Part shown: positions 28,017-39,474 of the stretch, in pieces
Layout: each line of letters starts with the position of its first letter
Position numbering within the stretch: the stretch's first letter is position 1
Origin: Sordaria brevicollis
Lineage: Eukaryota > Ascomycota > Sordariomycetes > Sordariales > Sordariaceae
Direction: 5' to 3'
Assembly (NCBI GenBank): GCA_033439795.1
Contig: JAUTDP010000015.1
Location: 992,001-1,056,000 of the forward strand
DNA length: 64,000 nucleotides
The notes under the pieces: model-generated
What the model was told of the DNA's origin: nothing
Database searches by the model: none
The model's input: the letters and a program-made list of their open reading frames with translations, nothing else
Translations under genes and position numbers: made by a program

Positions 28017-29735
28017 TATTATTACCTCCGTTCTATTTATTAAAAAATCGGTTTCTTTTACGGTTTTTACGCTTTTAAAAATTATAATCCTAATTACGGT
28101 CCTAATTATAATTTCGGTTATAATCCTTATTATAATTAAAACGCTTATTATTCGAAGACCCTTTATAGTACGAAGACTATTCGTTATAATAATTTCTACT
28201 TATTTTATCCCTCGGAATTTACTTTTTATTTTTAAATTCAATTTATTAACTTATTACCTTCGAAGTAATTTCTACTAAATTATTAATAGGGATTTAATAT
28301 ATATGGAAATAATCGCGTATATCCTTCTTCAATTAGAAAAAGAAATTATATACCGATTATTTATTTATAATAATATTTTTATTAAACCGTCGGTAATTAT
28401 ATTAATATTAATTTTATAATTTTTATAAATCTTTATTATCGTTTTAACGTATAAAAAATAATTATTCCTTAATATCGAATTCGTAAATTTCGGGGGTAAT
28501 ATATTCTTTATAAATAAATTCTAAAAACTCTTCCTATATTATAAGTCGCTTTTAACCCTTATTATCGAAGAAAGTAACGGAATATATACGCTATAAAATA
28601 ATTATAGAATTATTAATTTTAGAAAGGGCCTATTAAATAAATTAATAAATATTAATATTCTTATAAATTTAATTACCGTTTTCAATATTATCGATCCAAT
28701 TTTCGACTTCGGTACTCGTATTATTCGTCGTTAATTTATAAATATTATATATAAGGGGATATAAATAGGATTCTTTATTTCCCTAATTTATAATTTTTTA
28801 TATAAATTATAATAATATTTATAGGAATTATAATATTATTTTTACAAATCCTTAACGCTCGCGCCATTTTACGCGCTTACGTTCGTAGGACGCTTACCGC
28901 CTACGATATTCCTATATAAGGGAGAAATTACCGGAATAACCGGATCGGTCGGATTGGGCGGATAGGGAGTGGAAGCGGGTCTAAGAGCGGGAATAAATAT
29001 AAAATTAAGAACGAGAATGGGAATAAAAATGAGAACGGGATCGAAAATATTCGCTTAATAAACGGCTACGTATAAATAAAGAACGGTTACGCTAATCGAA
29101 TTTTAAAAAATTCCTACCCTAATAAAGTTCTATTTATAATTATTATTCCGCTTTATTAATATAATATTCCTTCTATTAATAAAGGCTCTTAGAGTAGTAA
29201 TAATTAAAAATACGTAAATTCCTTATTAAATACCGTTCTTTAAACCGTATTTAAATTTCTTATTTAAAATTACCTTCGGCCTCTTCGTATAATATAAATT
29301 CGGATTACAATTTATTATTACTAATATTATTATATTTATCGCTAAGATCTTTTAAAGCGGTATTATTTTCGGGTTTGTAAGACGCCGCTTCGCGATTATT
29401 TTCCCTATATTTATCGGTAACCCCTTTATTAATAGGATCTTTAATTATATTATTAATAATACGTAAGTAGCTATACGTTTTTTATATTAGGTTTACGCTA
29501 TTTTTATAACGAGAGTTAATAATGCCTTTTCTGTACGAATCTCCTTATACTTATTAATTATATTTATAACCTTTATTAATAGAATTGTAAAGGTTAAAGA
29601 ATTATAAAGTTATAAGTACGAAAAGGTAAGAATAAATTGTATAAAATAGGTCTATTTTAGGATAAGGATTTTAACTTAATTAAATATAAGTCTCTAACCA
29701 AAAGCTATCCTCTTTTATACTTATACATTTCCCTA

Positions 29736-29888
29736 TAGGTCCGGAACGGTCGGCGCCCGGATTCCGAAATCTTTTCCTCTATATTATATCTTATTATCCT
29801 TATTTTATCCGCTATTTTATCCGTCGTCTTGGGCCACTGTGCCCTGGTTGTGCGGGTCCCCCTAGGCTTTCCTAGCGATACCCTTATA
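29736..29888 (-). repeat. Right (5') LTR of element 1, partly spared by RIP
   Basis: Same length and order as the left LTR at 14,923-15,075. Positions 29,828-29,880 keep unmutated CA/TG (for example GGGCCACTGTGCCCTGG), whereas the left LTR has TA at these sites. A short open frame that starts here is only a by-product of this spared patch. Confidence 0.83.
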
Positions 29889-32800
29889 GAAAAGAAATTA
29901 AACGTTAAGGGATTCCTATTCGTTATCGCGGGTAAAGATCGAAATATACAATTTTTAAATTTATTCGATATAATTAATATAAGGGAACCAATTTTTAAAA
30001 GGAAGAAATTAATTAATAAAGGAAGATAGAAAAAAAAGAGGAATAAATCCGTACGGGGAATTATATATTTAAATAAATAAATTAAGGATACGCTTTTTTT
30101 TAGTACGTATATAAGCGCTATAATAATTTAAAAATTAACTTCCTTTCTTCTTAATAAAAATGCGTTAATATTTTTTAATATCGAAATTATATTTATTGAA
30201 ATATTTGAAGATAATACGCCGGTACTAATTTATTAAATAAAATTCTTCTATTAAATTTTCATTTATTTAAAAAATTTTAATAAAACTTATTCGAAGTAAA
30301 ATGAATTAATAAAAGGAAGATAAATAATAGTAAAGATTTTTACTTTAGAAGAGAAGATTTTAATATTTATATTTATAAATATTCTTTAAAATTAATTATT
30401 AACGAATTTGTAGCTTTAATAAATATAAATTTTATTAAAAAATTACTTCTTTTTATTAAAATAGGCGTTTATATAATAAAGATTATTCCGAATAATTAAA
30501 GGGAAATTAAGGATAAAATTATAAAGGGCTAGAGCCGAAAAACGTTTACTTATAATAATAATATATTCGCCGAAATTTATATTAAAAAAAGGTTTCTTTT
30601 ACTAATTAATAAATATTTCAAAGCGTTAAATCTCCTCCTAAACGGGATTTTTCGTAATATCTTTAGGTTTAATTATAATATTTTAATAGAAGAAGCGAAT
30701 TTATATAATATTATTTAAAGGAAAAGAAGTTTTTAGACGAAAAGAAGCGGATAAAATAGAAAAAAATAATATAAATTTACCTATCGGTTAAAAAAGGAAA
30801 TTTTAATTCCTTCTTTAATTATTTAAATAAATTATTTAAATAATAAGGATAAGATAATTAATGAAAATAGAACCCGGACGTAAAAAAGTATTCGGACGAA
30901 TAAATATTCGGATTTAAAGGTATTTTTCGGGCGGTATAATAATAAAGAAATATTTATAATACCGATAATAATTTTAAAATAATACGGACCTATATAAAAA
31001 GTAGAAAATTTTTATAACGATAAAAAAATTTTAATATATTATAAGGTAGGAGATTTTTCTTTCCCTTTATTACGATTTCTAATATTTTTTTTTTATTAAG
31101 GAATAAATTTATATTAACCTTTTATAACCTTTTTTACTAAATATTTTTATATTTTTAACTTTAAAAACGTTATAATCCTTAAAAAAAACCCTTCTTCTCC
31201 TTCTTAAGATTTTTACCCTATTAAACGTTTATTTTTTACTTTCGTATAAATCTACTCTTCTATTAAAAATAATTTCGAACGAGGAAATCGTTTTTATAAA
31301 AGAAGAATAAACCCTTTTCGTTAAGAATATAATATATTATTAAATTAAAGGATTATTTAAAGGGATAGAATTTATTATCGAATTTTAGAGACGGTAAATT
31401 TATAATTAGAAGGATATTAAAATATACGCGGAATAAATCTACCCCCCTAAAATAATTAAAGAAGAATAATAAGGCTTTACCCCCTATTTAAATTAGCGTT
31501 TCCTAATTATTATAAATAGACGTTTAAACGAAAAGAAATTATTACTATATTTATTTATTATAGAGCTTAAAATTAATAAAGTATTATTAGAATTAATTTA
31601 CGGGGACGTTCCTTTACTTATTAATTAGCCCGCTATTTTTTAATAACCCGATTATTTTATTTAAAAATAAATTTATTTTAACCTTATAAACTTTTAATAT
31701 TTTATAAATACCTAAATTTGGGCGGAAAGTATTAATATTTGCGTAACCTTTATTTATATATTATATAGTTTTAAAGATTATATTTATATCCCTTCCTAAA
31801 TTTATAAATTTAATAATAATAATATAGAATTTCCTAAATTAAAAGGAGATTTACCCGATTTCCTTAAAGTTATTAAATAATAGTATATTCTAATATAAAT
31901 TAATAAATACTTTATTTTAGTAATTTATAATAATAAAAATAAATAATAATTTATTTATAATTCGGCACCTACTTTTAATAATTATAAACGTATAAAGAAA
32001 ATTTACTTTTCCTTAATTTAATAATATATTATTATTTACGGGCCTAATAATTAATTTATTAATTTAGAGAAGCGGTTTATTCAAGTCGAAATACCTTTCC
32101 TATATTAAATTTACGCGTAGTCTTACGGTTTTTAATATTTAAAAACTACGCGAATTTTTTTTATTAAAATTTAACGCCGAAAATATAATACTAAGAATTT
32201 AGAATTAATTAATTAGGAGGAGGGAAATTGCTAAAAGTTATAGATTTAAACCGGTTCGATATATTTCTTCGAATTTATTATAATTTATATATAAATATAT
32301 ATAATTTATAACGCTTTAAATATTTATTATATTTATATATTAATTTATATTAAAAATTATTGAAAAATTAAAATAAATTTACTCTAACGAATTAAAATAT
32401 TCTATAGCGAGGATAATAAATTAAATTAATCTTTTCGGTTAAAAATATTCGGATTTTTCGGCGAATATAATATTATATTATTACGAAAAGAAAAGGATAT
32501 TCTGTATTTCCTTTAAGGAAATTAAAACGCTTTTTATAATATTTTTTAATAAAATAATAAAGGTTATAATTTTTTTGAAAAGAAATTTTCAAAACCCTTC
32601 CTCGCTTAAAGAAAGTAATAAATCTTCTCCCCTAATTCTTTATTAATATTAAATTCAAATAATTCTTCTTCTTCCTCTTCTTTTTTAAGAGAAAAAGGTC
32701 GTAAATAAGGAGAAATTATTATATTTATATTTAATATTAATTTTAAGGACGATAAATTCTTTAAAACCGCTAACGAAGGGGAATAAATTTCTTCTATACT

Positions 32801-33780
32801 TATTATAAAAATTACCCGCGCTTAAAAAAAGAAATTCTTAGCCTAAATTATAATAATTAATCTTAATACTATTCTTAAAAGGGAGATTATAATTAATTAG
32901 CCCCTGCGGCCGAAAAAAAAGAGGGTAATAAAAAAATAATAAAACGATTTTATTATTTCGATATAAATTAATAAAGAATATTTCTTAATTAATTATTTTA
33001 TCTTCCCTAAACCCCCTTCGGTTCTTAGAAATTTTCCCTAAGGCTTAAAGTTTTATAATAGGGGTAAATTAATAATTAAAATTAAATTTACTAAAATATT
33101 AAATAATAGAATAATTTAATTAATCTTTTTTAAAAATAAGGTAAATATAAGCGTTATTTAAACGGTAATTAATACGGGATATATAATTAATAAAGTAAGA
33201 TTGGATATAAAAAAAAAAGTTAAACGTAAAGTTTTAAAAAAACGCTTAATTAAAGAAAAAAAGGAAAAGAGGGCTAATAAACGCCGGAAGTAATTTATAC
33301 GTAGAAAATTAATTACTTTTTTTTATTTTATTTCGGATATTTTTTCTTTAATTTAATTCTTATATTTTAAGAAAGAGGATTTTTAACATACGAATATTTT
33401 TATTTAAAACGGTATAAAAAATATTCGAAAGGAAGTATAATATAGGGTAAAATTATTATTTACCTAAATATATAAGTAATTATTTGAATAATAAATAATA
33501 AGGTAAATATAAATTTGTACTTCCTTCTTTCTAAAAGATTCGGAGCCTATATTTAAAAAAAGGATAAAAGGGGGAGGCTTTTCCCTCCTTCGATTAAGGA
33601 GGGTAAGAAGGAGAACCAAAAAAAAATAATAATTTTATTTTTTACCTAAAGAACCTTTTCTACGAAATTACTAAATAATCCCCTTAAAAATTTCTAAGAA
33701 AATTAATTAATAAATTTACTCTTATTTAAAAAAGATAATAAAAGTAAAGTTTTACTTTATTTTTACTCTTCTTCTTATAA
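29889..33780 (+). repeat. RIP-mutated relic block, right of the retrotransposons
   Basis: Same RIP composition as the left block, with no intact frame. When stops are ignored the plus strand has protein-like stretches: about 31,440-31,660 (with PPKIIKEE, FTPYLN, RFLIIINRRLNEKKLLLYLF and ELIYGDVPLLIN) and about 32,040-32,170 (with FINLEKRFIQVEIPFLY and SYGF). I do not recognise the family. It is not the RT, integrase or gag of the two neighbouring elements. Confidence 0.75.
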
Positions 33781-34470
33781 TAGTAAGGTTGAGAGTTGTT
33801 AACCCTATTTACGTTTCCTAAGTAAAGATCCCCAAACTAATTCAGTCCTTCGCTATGAGTTTGTAGTGTAGGCTCTGTTTCCTTTGTAGTGTGGTTTTTA
33901 GTCCAAATTAATATAGAGTATATATTATATCGAATTTATTTTGTGATTAGGAAATCCCGTATACAGAAATTAGGGTTTTACCCAGCAATTTAAATTATAT
34001 AAGAAAGGCGGTAGCAGGAAACCCACCCCTGTATTTGACATTTTATTTCACGAAAAATGGGTTTGAATTTTCCAGAAAAACAATTGGAAAACTGCGAACC
34101 GTTTTCGAGATCAGCGGTTCCCCATTTGGCGCAGCCACCCTGACCCACTTACCGTTATCCGCGACCCACCGGATGACTTGCTTCATGCCTTCACCGGAGT
34201 TCACGCCGCTATTTGTTTTCTCATGTCTCATTGAGAGAGAGATGGACGTCAGTCGAGTTTCTTTAAGCTTAGACATATGGACACCCTTCGTTGGTTTTCG
34301 CATCATCGACGAGGTTCCGTTCAGAATAACGAGGAACTGCAGTACGTACCGTCCCATGGCTGCCGATACGGGACCGGGGAGCCAGTGGCCACAGCGGGGC
34401 TTTAGCCGATGACCGGCCAGGGCCCACCAAGTTTTTGCAACTTTAGAGGACAAATAAAGCATTTTGTTAA
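33781..34470. other. Transition to unique DNA, no supported gene
   Basis: Composition changes from RIP-type to normal around 33,780. The stretch 34,035-34,462 is open on both strands (about 125 codons plus, 139 codons minus), but neither peptide shows a recognisable domain or typical splice signals. I leave it unassigned. Confidence 0.5.
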
Positions 34471-34870
34471 GGGTGCGTTCGGGTGTTCAGAAGTGGTCTT
34501 TCTGAAAAGTCTTGGCTGGTAAAAGGTACAATAGCCGTCAAAAGTGGTCAAAGCGTAGTTCTGAAGAGTTCAGAAAACCATTTTCGGACCTCGAAGATAC
34601 TGAATTTGATTTTCTGAAATTTGGCCCGCCAAGACATTTTTGAGCCAACCACAAAGCTCGCATCCAATAGAGTGGAGTAAGTGAGATGCCAAGGCCCAAG
34701 GCTTTTCAGAAGCTCAAATGCGCTCTGAAATCGCCAGAAATTGTTAGAGGATACAAGGAAAAAGTGACTTTCGAAAAAAAATTAACCCAAATTACCTTGA
34801 AGTACCGCTCACGGGCCACCACCTCGATTTTCATTTTAGAAAGCCACTTCCTGGACACCCGAACGCACCC
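34471..34870. mobile_element. 400-bp MITE with ~33-bp terminal inverted repeats
   Basis: The left end (34,471-34,503) begins GGGTGCGTTCGGGTGT, then TCAGAAGTGG. The reverse complement of the right end (34,838-34,870) begins with the same 16 bases, then CCAGGAAGTGG; the remainder differs by a few substitutions and single-base indels. The flanks are TAA on the left and CAA on the right, compatible with a PIF/Harbinger-type TWA duplication carrying one change, but this is weak. There is no transposase, so it is non-autonomous. An 87-codon open frame inside is probably incidental. Confidence 0.75.
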
Positions 34871-35351
34871 CAAGACGGAATTGTTAGCAATTACGAGATG
34901 TCAAATATCATCCGCGATATTCCCGGGCAAACGTTTTCGAGATATGTAAAAGCAGATATGACTGATGCCGCGCAATGCCGTCGGACCCGATCAAGAGCTC
35001 ACTGCACCCGACTGCCTTGACAAACCAAAATGACCAGGAAAAGACCGTTTTATCCGTGGACGGCTCACCGCACCTTCCATTCTCCTGGACCCTGAAGAGA
35101 TTTTAGTCATCTCAGTCACTCGCCCATGCCAAACGTTTGCAAATCGCCGTCAATCTTTGAATCTGGCCTATGACGTCGGCTATCTTTTCCCTGAACCGCC
35201 CCACACGGGGGATGCCACCCTCGAAATGACCCTTGTCGGTACCTCTAAGGAAAGAACGACAAAACGAAGTTCATGTTAAAAAGAAAGCAGTTTCCCTTCG
35301 TGCCAAAAACTCTCCAGGAGTCGGCAACTGCTTCCTCCATCACGAGTCGCC
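34871..35351. promoter_or_regulatory. Upstream region of the MFS transporter gene
   Basis: Unique-looking DNA between the MITE and the transporter start codon. No other gene is supported and no clear TATA element was found. Confidence 0.3.
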
Positions 35352-37327
35352 ATGCCGCCATCGAATCCGAAGCCGGCCGATGCTGCTGCATCCGAGAAGC
35401 AGGAACAAATGCATCAATTACCGCCATCAGCACGGGCTCCTTCCGAGAAACAGGATGAACGCCTTGATCCTAATAGACCGGAGCACTTGGACCATCTCGA
35501 CGACCCTGAAGATACGCGCAGTAATAGCGATACCAACATGAATAACCTCAAATCCAGTTCCAGTAGCGACCACGAATATGATACCGAAAAGGACAGCGAC
35601 GAAGATGCCGACGAATATGATGGCCACCGCATCACCAGCCGAGATATTCGACTGACCCGCAGTCGCACCAACAGAAGTATCAGAACCAGACCCGGCACCA
35701 AGGAGGGACCCGAGTACGGCAATGCCACCGGGAGACAGCTCGACCTCACCAAGACTGTTTCTCGTCGAGACACCGTCCTCTCGCGCTTGCGATCCCGGCC
35801 AACCGCGCGGTACGAGTTCACCCACCCGCTAGCGCACACCCAAACCGGCAAAGATGTCATCGTCGACTTCGATGGCCCAGATGACCCTTACCGCCCCATG
35901 AACTGGCCCATGAAGAAGAAGATCATCACCACGTTGCTTTATGGCTTGATCACCATGAGTTCCACTTGGGCTTCCTCCAGTTACTCGGCCGGTACTGCGC
36001 AGGTGTCGGAGAGGTTCCATGTCGGCCACCAGGTGGCCGTACTCGGAACTTCTCTCTTCCTCGTTGGATTCGGGATCGGCCCGCTTCTGTGGGCGCCATT
36101 GAGTGAGGTCTTTGGACGACGTGTTGCTGTGTTTGTTCCGATGGGGATTGCCACGTGCTTTTCTTTCGGCAGTGCCACTGCGAAGGACTATCAGACGTTA
36201 ATGATCACTCGCTTCTTTGGTGCTTTCTTTGCTTCAGCCCCTGTGACCAACACCGGTGGTGTCTTAGGAGACTTGTTCTCACCTGCCGAGAGAGGTATTG
36301 CTATGGCGGGATATGCCATGGCTGTTGTTGGTGGCCCAGCTATCGGTACGTTTGTTTCCAATCATTTCTTCCTGCTGTCTGTTTGCAGCTAACTCATTTC
36401 CTCTTCGACACAGGCCCCGTTGTGTCAGCCGCAGTTGTCGTCCAAGACAATCTCGGTTGGCGCTGGACCCTCTACCTGACCGGCATTTTGCAAGCCTTCG
36501 TCCTGACCCTCGGTCTGATCTTCATCGACGAATCCTATCCTCCACGTCTGCTCGTCAACAAAGCCCGGCGTCTGCGCATCCAAACCGGCAACTGGGCTCT
36601 CCACGCCAAATTCGAGGAATGGGACGTCACCTTCTCAGAGCTAGCCCACAAGTTCTTACTTCGACCTATACAGCTGCTTTGTACGCCAATCTGCTTCCTC
36701 GTCGCCCTCTACGCCAGCTTCTGTTACGGCATCTTGTACATGCAGCTCGGCGCGATTCCAATCATCTTCGCTGAAGGTCGCGGCTGGAAGCAGCTGGTCG
36801 CCACCCTGCCGTTCCTGTGCATCTTTCTCGGTGCCATTATCGGTTGCGGCGCGAATGTGTACAATCAGTTTCTGTACAACAAGGCGTACGAAAAGGCTGG
36901 AAATCGTGCCGTTCCCGAGCGTCGTCTGCCGCCCATGATGGTCGGGTCCGTCATCTTCTCGGGCGGACAGTTCATGCTCGGCTGGACTTCGCCTGCTAAT
37001 ATCCACTGGATCGTGCCCTGCATCGGTCTGGTTTGTCTGGGATCGGGATTCTTCATGATCTTCCAGGCCGCGCTGAATTACTTGGTCGACACATTTACGA
37101 GATACTCGGCCTCGGCGGTGGCTGCGAACACGTTTTTGCGCTCGTGCTTTGCGTGCGCGTTTCCGTTGGTAGTGGGACCCATGTTCCATAACATTGGCGT
37201 TGGACCGGGGTCGTCGATTACCGGTGGGTTTGCGGCGTTGTTGATACCCGTTCCGTTCGTGTTTTTTGTTTATGGAAAGAGGATTAGGAAGAGGTCGAAG
37301 TGGTCAAGGCCGAGCGTTTATGATTGA
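35352..37327 (+). CDS. MFS transporter, DHA1 drug/polyamine antiporter type
   Basis: Two exons, 35,352-36,345 and 36,414-37,327, joined by a 68-bp intron (GTACGT ... CACAG), give 635 residues. The first ~175 residues are a hydrophilic, Ser/Asp/Glu/Arg-rich cytoplasmic tail. DPxxPMNW then precedes the first of about 12 membrane segments, the usual entry of fungal DHA1 proteins such as the Tpo and Flu1 groups. The MFS motif A loop reads APLSEVFGRR (about residues 248-257), and TRFFGAFFASAP and GWRWTLYLTGI follow as in that family. The family exports drugs or polyamines by proton antiport at the plasma membrane; the substrate here cannot be told from sequence. The splice restores GPAIGPVVSA across the junction. 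The gene is the first intact one beside the RIP block. Confidence 0.92.
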
Positions 37328-38412
37328 GGTTCACGATGGGATGACGACGGGATGCAAGAGACGCAAGATGCAAGGAACCCTGCATTGACAGGGTTATGGC
37401 ACGTTTGATGATGCATTTCACGGCGTTACGGGTCACCTAGAGGAGATACCAAGAGTGGTTAGCATTGCGTTTGGGCTTTGCTTCGAAGTCTCTGTTCATT
37501 GACTACTAGTAAGCTTCCCTTTCTTGACATGTAAATATTTGTCCGATCATAGATAAAGAGTAATGATAATGGCCGATGGTTGATGCAACTTTTAGTTAAT
37601 CAGAGATGCCTTGCAGGAACCCCGCGTGTCAGGTCTATGTCAGGGTTGAGATATCAACTGCCGGAGGGGTCTTCAAGGAATCATGGAAAAAAAGAAGGAC
37701 AAAGAAAACACAAAAAAAAAAGAAAAAAAAGGCAACGCTGGTGATAATGATACTCGCTGATTTGCGCTATGGAGGAGTGCCCAGGCGAACCCGAACAGCT
37801 CCCCCATAACACGACTCGAACTGGTGACCTTTCGGTTCAGCCCAAGAGCAAGTGGAAACTGGTACCATTGCGCCACTAAACCACTTCTGGTTAATGTTAC
37901 CAGACCTTCAGAACGCTAGGCCCATATAGGCAATTACGAACATTGCTCTGGCAAGGGTCATCCTGACGGCCCGCCCCGCGATAGTGCTGACATCGCCAGA
38001 ATTGCAGGTCTCACGCCATGCCGTAACAGAACCTAAAATAATTGGGAAGGAAGCTTCATGGTGGTCAGCTCCTCCTGAAATCATGATACAAATATCACGC
38101 CCGGGCTGGTGAAACCATGTCCGCACCGATGCCGGGAAAGAATGGCCGACCCGATCCGGCCCTTGCGGCTTCCAATCCCCGCTCCCGTTCCGGCAGTTAC
38201 ATGGGTCTGGTGCCCGGACCACCTGCCATATCGATGGCATCAACATCCCCCGAACGACGTCACCTCGGCCAAGCTCCTGCTCGACATAAAAGACCAACAT
38301 CCCGAACAACCACCAACTGCATCAATACCGGCACACAGCCACTCATCACAACAACTCACACACAAAGAAACACAATCACGGGATACAGGCTCAAATCCTC
38401 ACTGGATCGAAG
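37328..38412. other. Intergenic region between transporter and dehydrogenase genes
   Basis: Presumed 3' end of the transporter gene and promoter of the dehydrogenase. It holds an A-rich tract (37,683-37,733) and a tRNA-like segment (listed separately). Open frames on both strands around 37,908-38,416 show no family similarity and look incidental. Confidence 0.4.
37806..37886 (-). pseudogene. Degenerate tRNA-like sequence
   Basis: The minus strand contains a good polymerase III A box (TGGCGCAATGG), and 50-60 bases later a B-box-like AGTTCGAGTC preceded by AGGTCACC, as in many tRNA T-arms. A T-rich run lies further downstream. However, the T stem and acceptor stem do not pair and the D stem is broken, so it cannot fold as a functional tRNA. 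It may be an old tRNA pseudogene or part of a tRNA-derived SINE. Confidence 0.3.
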
Positions 38413-39474
38413 ATGAATATCATACAGCCCCTTATTCCAGGAGGCGTCTCCTTCAACCCGCGCAAAGATATTGCTCCTGCTTCCATCCATGGCAAGACGA
38501 TTCTCGTTACCGGAGGAAATGCTGGGCTCGGCAAGCAGTCCATTCTCGAATTCGTCCGCCAGCCCGCCTCATCGCTGCCATCGCGCATCTGGCTTTGCTC
38601 TAGGTCCCTCGAGCGAGCCCAATCCGCCATCGACGACATCTCCGCCGCCGTCCAGGCCTCTGGCGTCAACCCTGACTTTGACGCCTCATCAATCATAAAG
38701 CCGCTCGAACTAGACCTCACCTCCTTCGACTCCATCAAGCGCGCCGCCAAGACTGTCCTCTCCGAAAGCGACCGTCTCGACATCCTCATGCTCAACGCCG
38801 GCATCATGGCCACCGCCACCGGCGTCACCTCGGAAGGCTACGAGATCCAATTCGGCACCAACCACCTCGGGCACGCCTTACTCACCAAACTGCTCCTGCC
38901 CCTCTTACTCAAAACCGCGCGCAGCGCAAAGGGCAACGACCTCCCTCAACCCTCCGACGGCTCACCCCCGCTCACCCCGGACGTCCGCGTCGTCATTTTA
39001 TCCTCCGAAGGCCACCGCCTCACTCCGCTCTCCGGCATCGCCTTCGACACTCTCAAGTCAGACCAATCCCCTATGCTAACCTGGCAACGCTACGGCCAAT
39101 CCAAGCTCGCCAACATCCTTTTCGGCAAACAGCTGGCCGCGCACTACCCGGATGAGCTAAGCGTTGTGTCGCTGCACCCGGGTGCCGTCAATACGCAACT
39201 CTTCCATCCGTTTCGCGACAGCGGCTGGTTCGGCTGGGCGGCGACGGGGGTGCTCAAGTTCTTTTTAAGCACGGTGGAGGATGGAGCGAGGAATCAGGTG
39301 TGGGCTGCTACTGCCCCGAAAGAGCAGATCCAGGAGAAGGATGGAAAGGGCGGGTGCGGGTATTTCTTACCGGTGGGGAAAAGAATTGGGGAGAGTGGGT
39401 GGGCGAAGGATGAGGAGCTGGGAAAGAGGTTGTGGGAGTGGACGGTGAGGGAGTTGGAGGGGCAGGAGGTTTGA
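38413..39474 (+). CDS. Short-chain dehydrogenase/reductase
   Basis: A single exon of 353 residues. A classic Rossmann dinucleotide-binding motif TGGNAGLG is at residues 33-40, the structural motif NAG at 128-130, the catalytic Ser in the strand VVILSSEG (about 197-198), and the catalytic pair YGQSK (Tyr227, Lys231). HPGAVNTQL after the active site fits the retinol dehydrogenase/WW-oxidoreductase-like branch of the SDR family common in fungi. It should reduce or oxidise a carbonyl/alcohol using NAD(P)(H); the substrate is unknown. There is no signal peptide, so it is probably cytosolic. An insertion with many Pro/Asp residues (about 172-190) lengthens the protein relative to the ~300-residue norm. 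Strong Neurospora-like codon bias (C/G third positions) supports the frame. Confidence 0.93.
   Translation: MNIIQPLIPGGVSFNPRKDIAPASIHGKTILVTGGNAGLGKQSILEFVRQPASSLPSRIWLCSRSLERAQSAIDDISAAVQASGVNPDFDASSIIKPLELDLTSFDSIKRAAKTVLSESDRLDILMLNAGIMATATGVTSEGYEIQFGTNHLGHALLTKLLLPLLLKTARSAKGNDLPQPSDGSPPLTPDVRVVILSSEGHRLTPLSGIAFDTLKSDQSPMLTWQRYGQSKLANILFGKQLAAHYPDELSVVSLHPGAVNTQLFHPFRDSGWFGWAATGVLKFFLSTVEDGARNQVWAATAPKEQIQEKDGKGGCGYFLPVGKRIGESGWAKDEELGKRLWEWTVRELEGQEV

Larger units (their letters stand above)
14923..29888 (-). mobile_element. Ty3/gypsy LTR retrotransposon 1 (RIP-mutated, interrupted by element 2)
   Basis: The element is bounded by 153-bp direct repeats (14,923-15,075 and 29,736-29,888). 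Reading the minus strand from the right LTR: a gag zinc knuckle near 27.97-28.01 kb, then the inserted element 2, then reverse transcriptase motifs near 19.36-19.53 kb, the end of an integrase core near 17.39-17.49 kb, a 44-codon tandem repeat, a polypurine tract and the left LTR. Without element 2 it is about 7.7 kb, a normal gypsy length. All coding parts are riddled with stop codons from C-to-T and G-to-A changes, so it is inactive. I see no convincing target-site duplication: the flanks are ACTAA and GAAAA. Confidence 0.85.

Noticed and set aside
29829..30029. 66-codon plus-strand frame at the end of element 1
   Set aside because: It starts in the spared patch of the LTR and continues across the element border.
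34035..34462. Overlapping 125- and 139-codon frames on opposite strands
   Set aside because: They share the same DNA, neither has recognisable features, and both lie between the RIP boundary and a MITE.
35414..37189. Several long minus-strand frames across the transporter
   Set aside because: They are antisense shadows of a GC-rich gene whose plus-strand frame has full MFS motifs.
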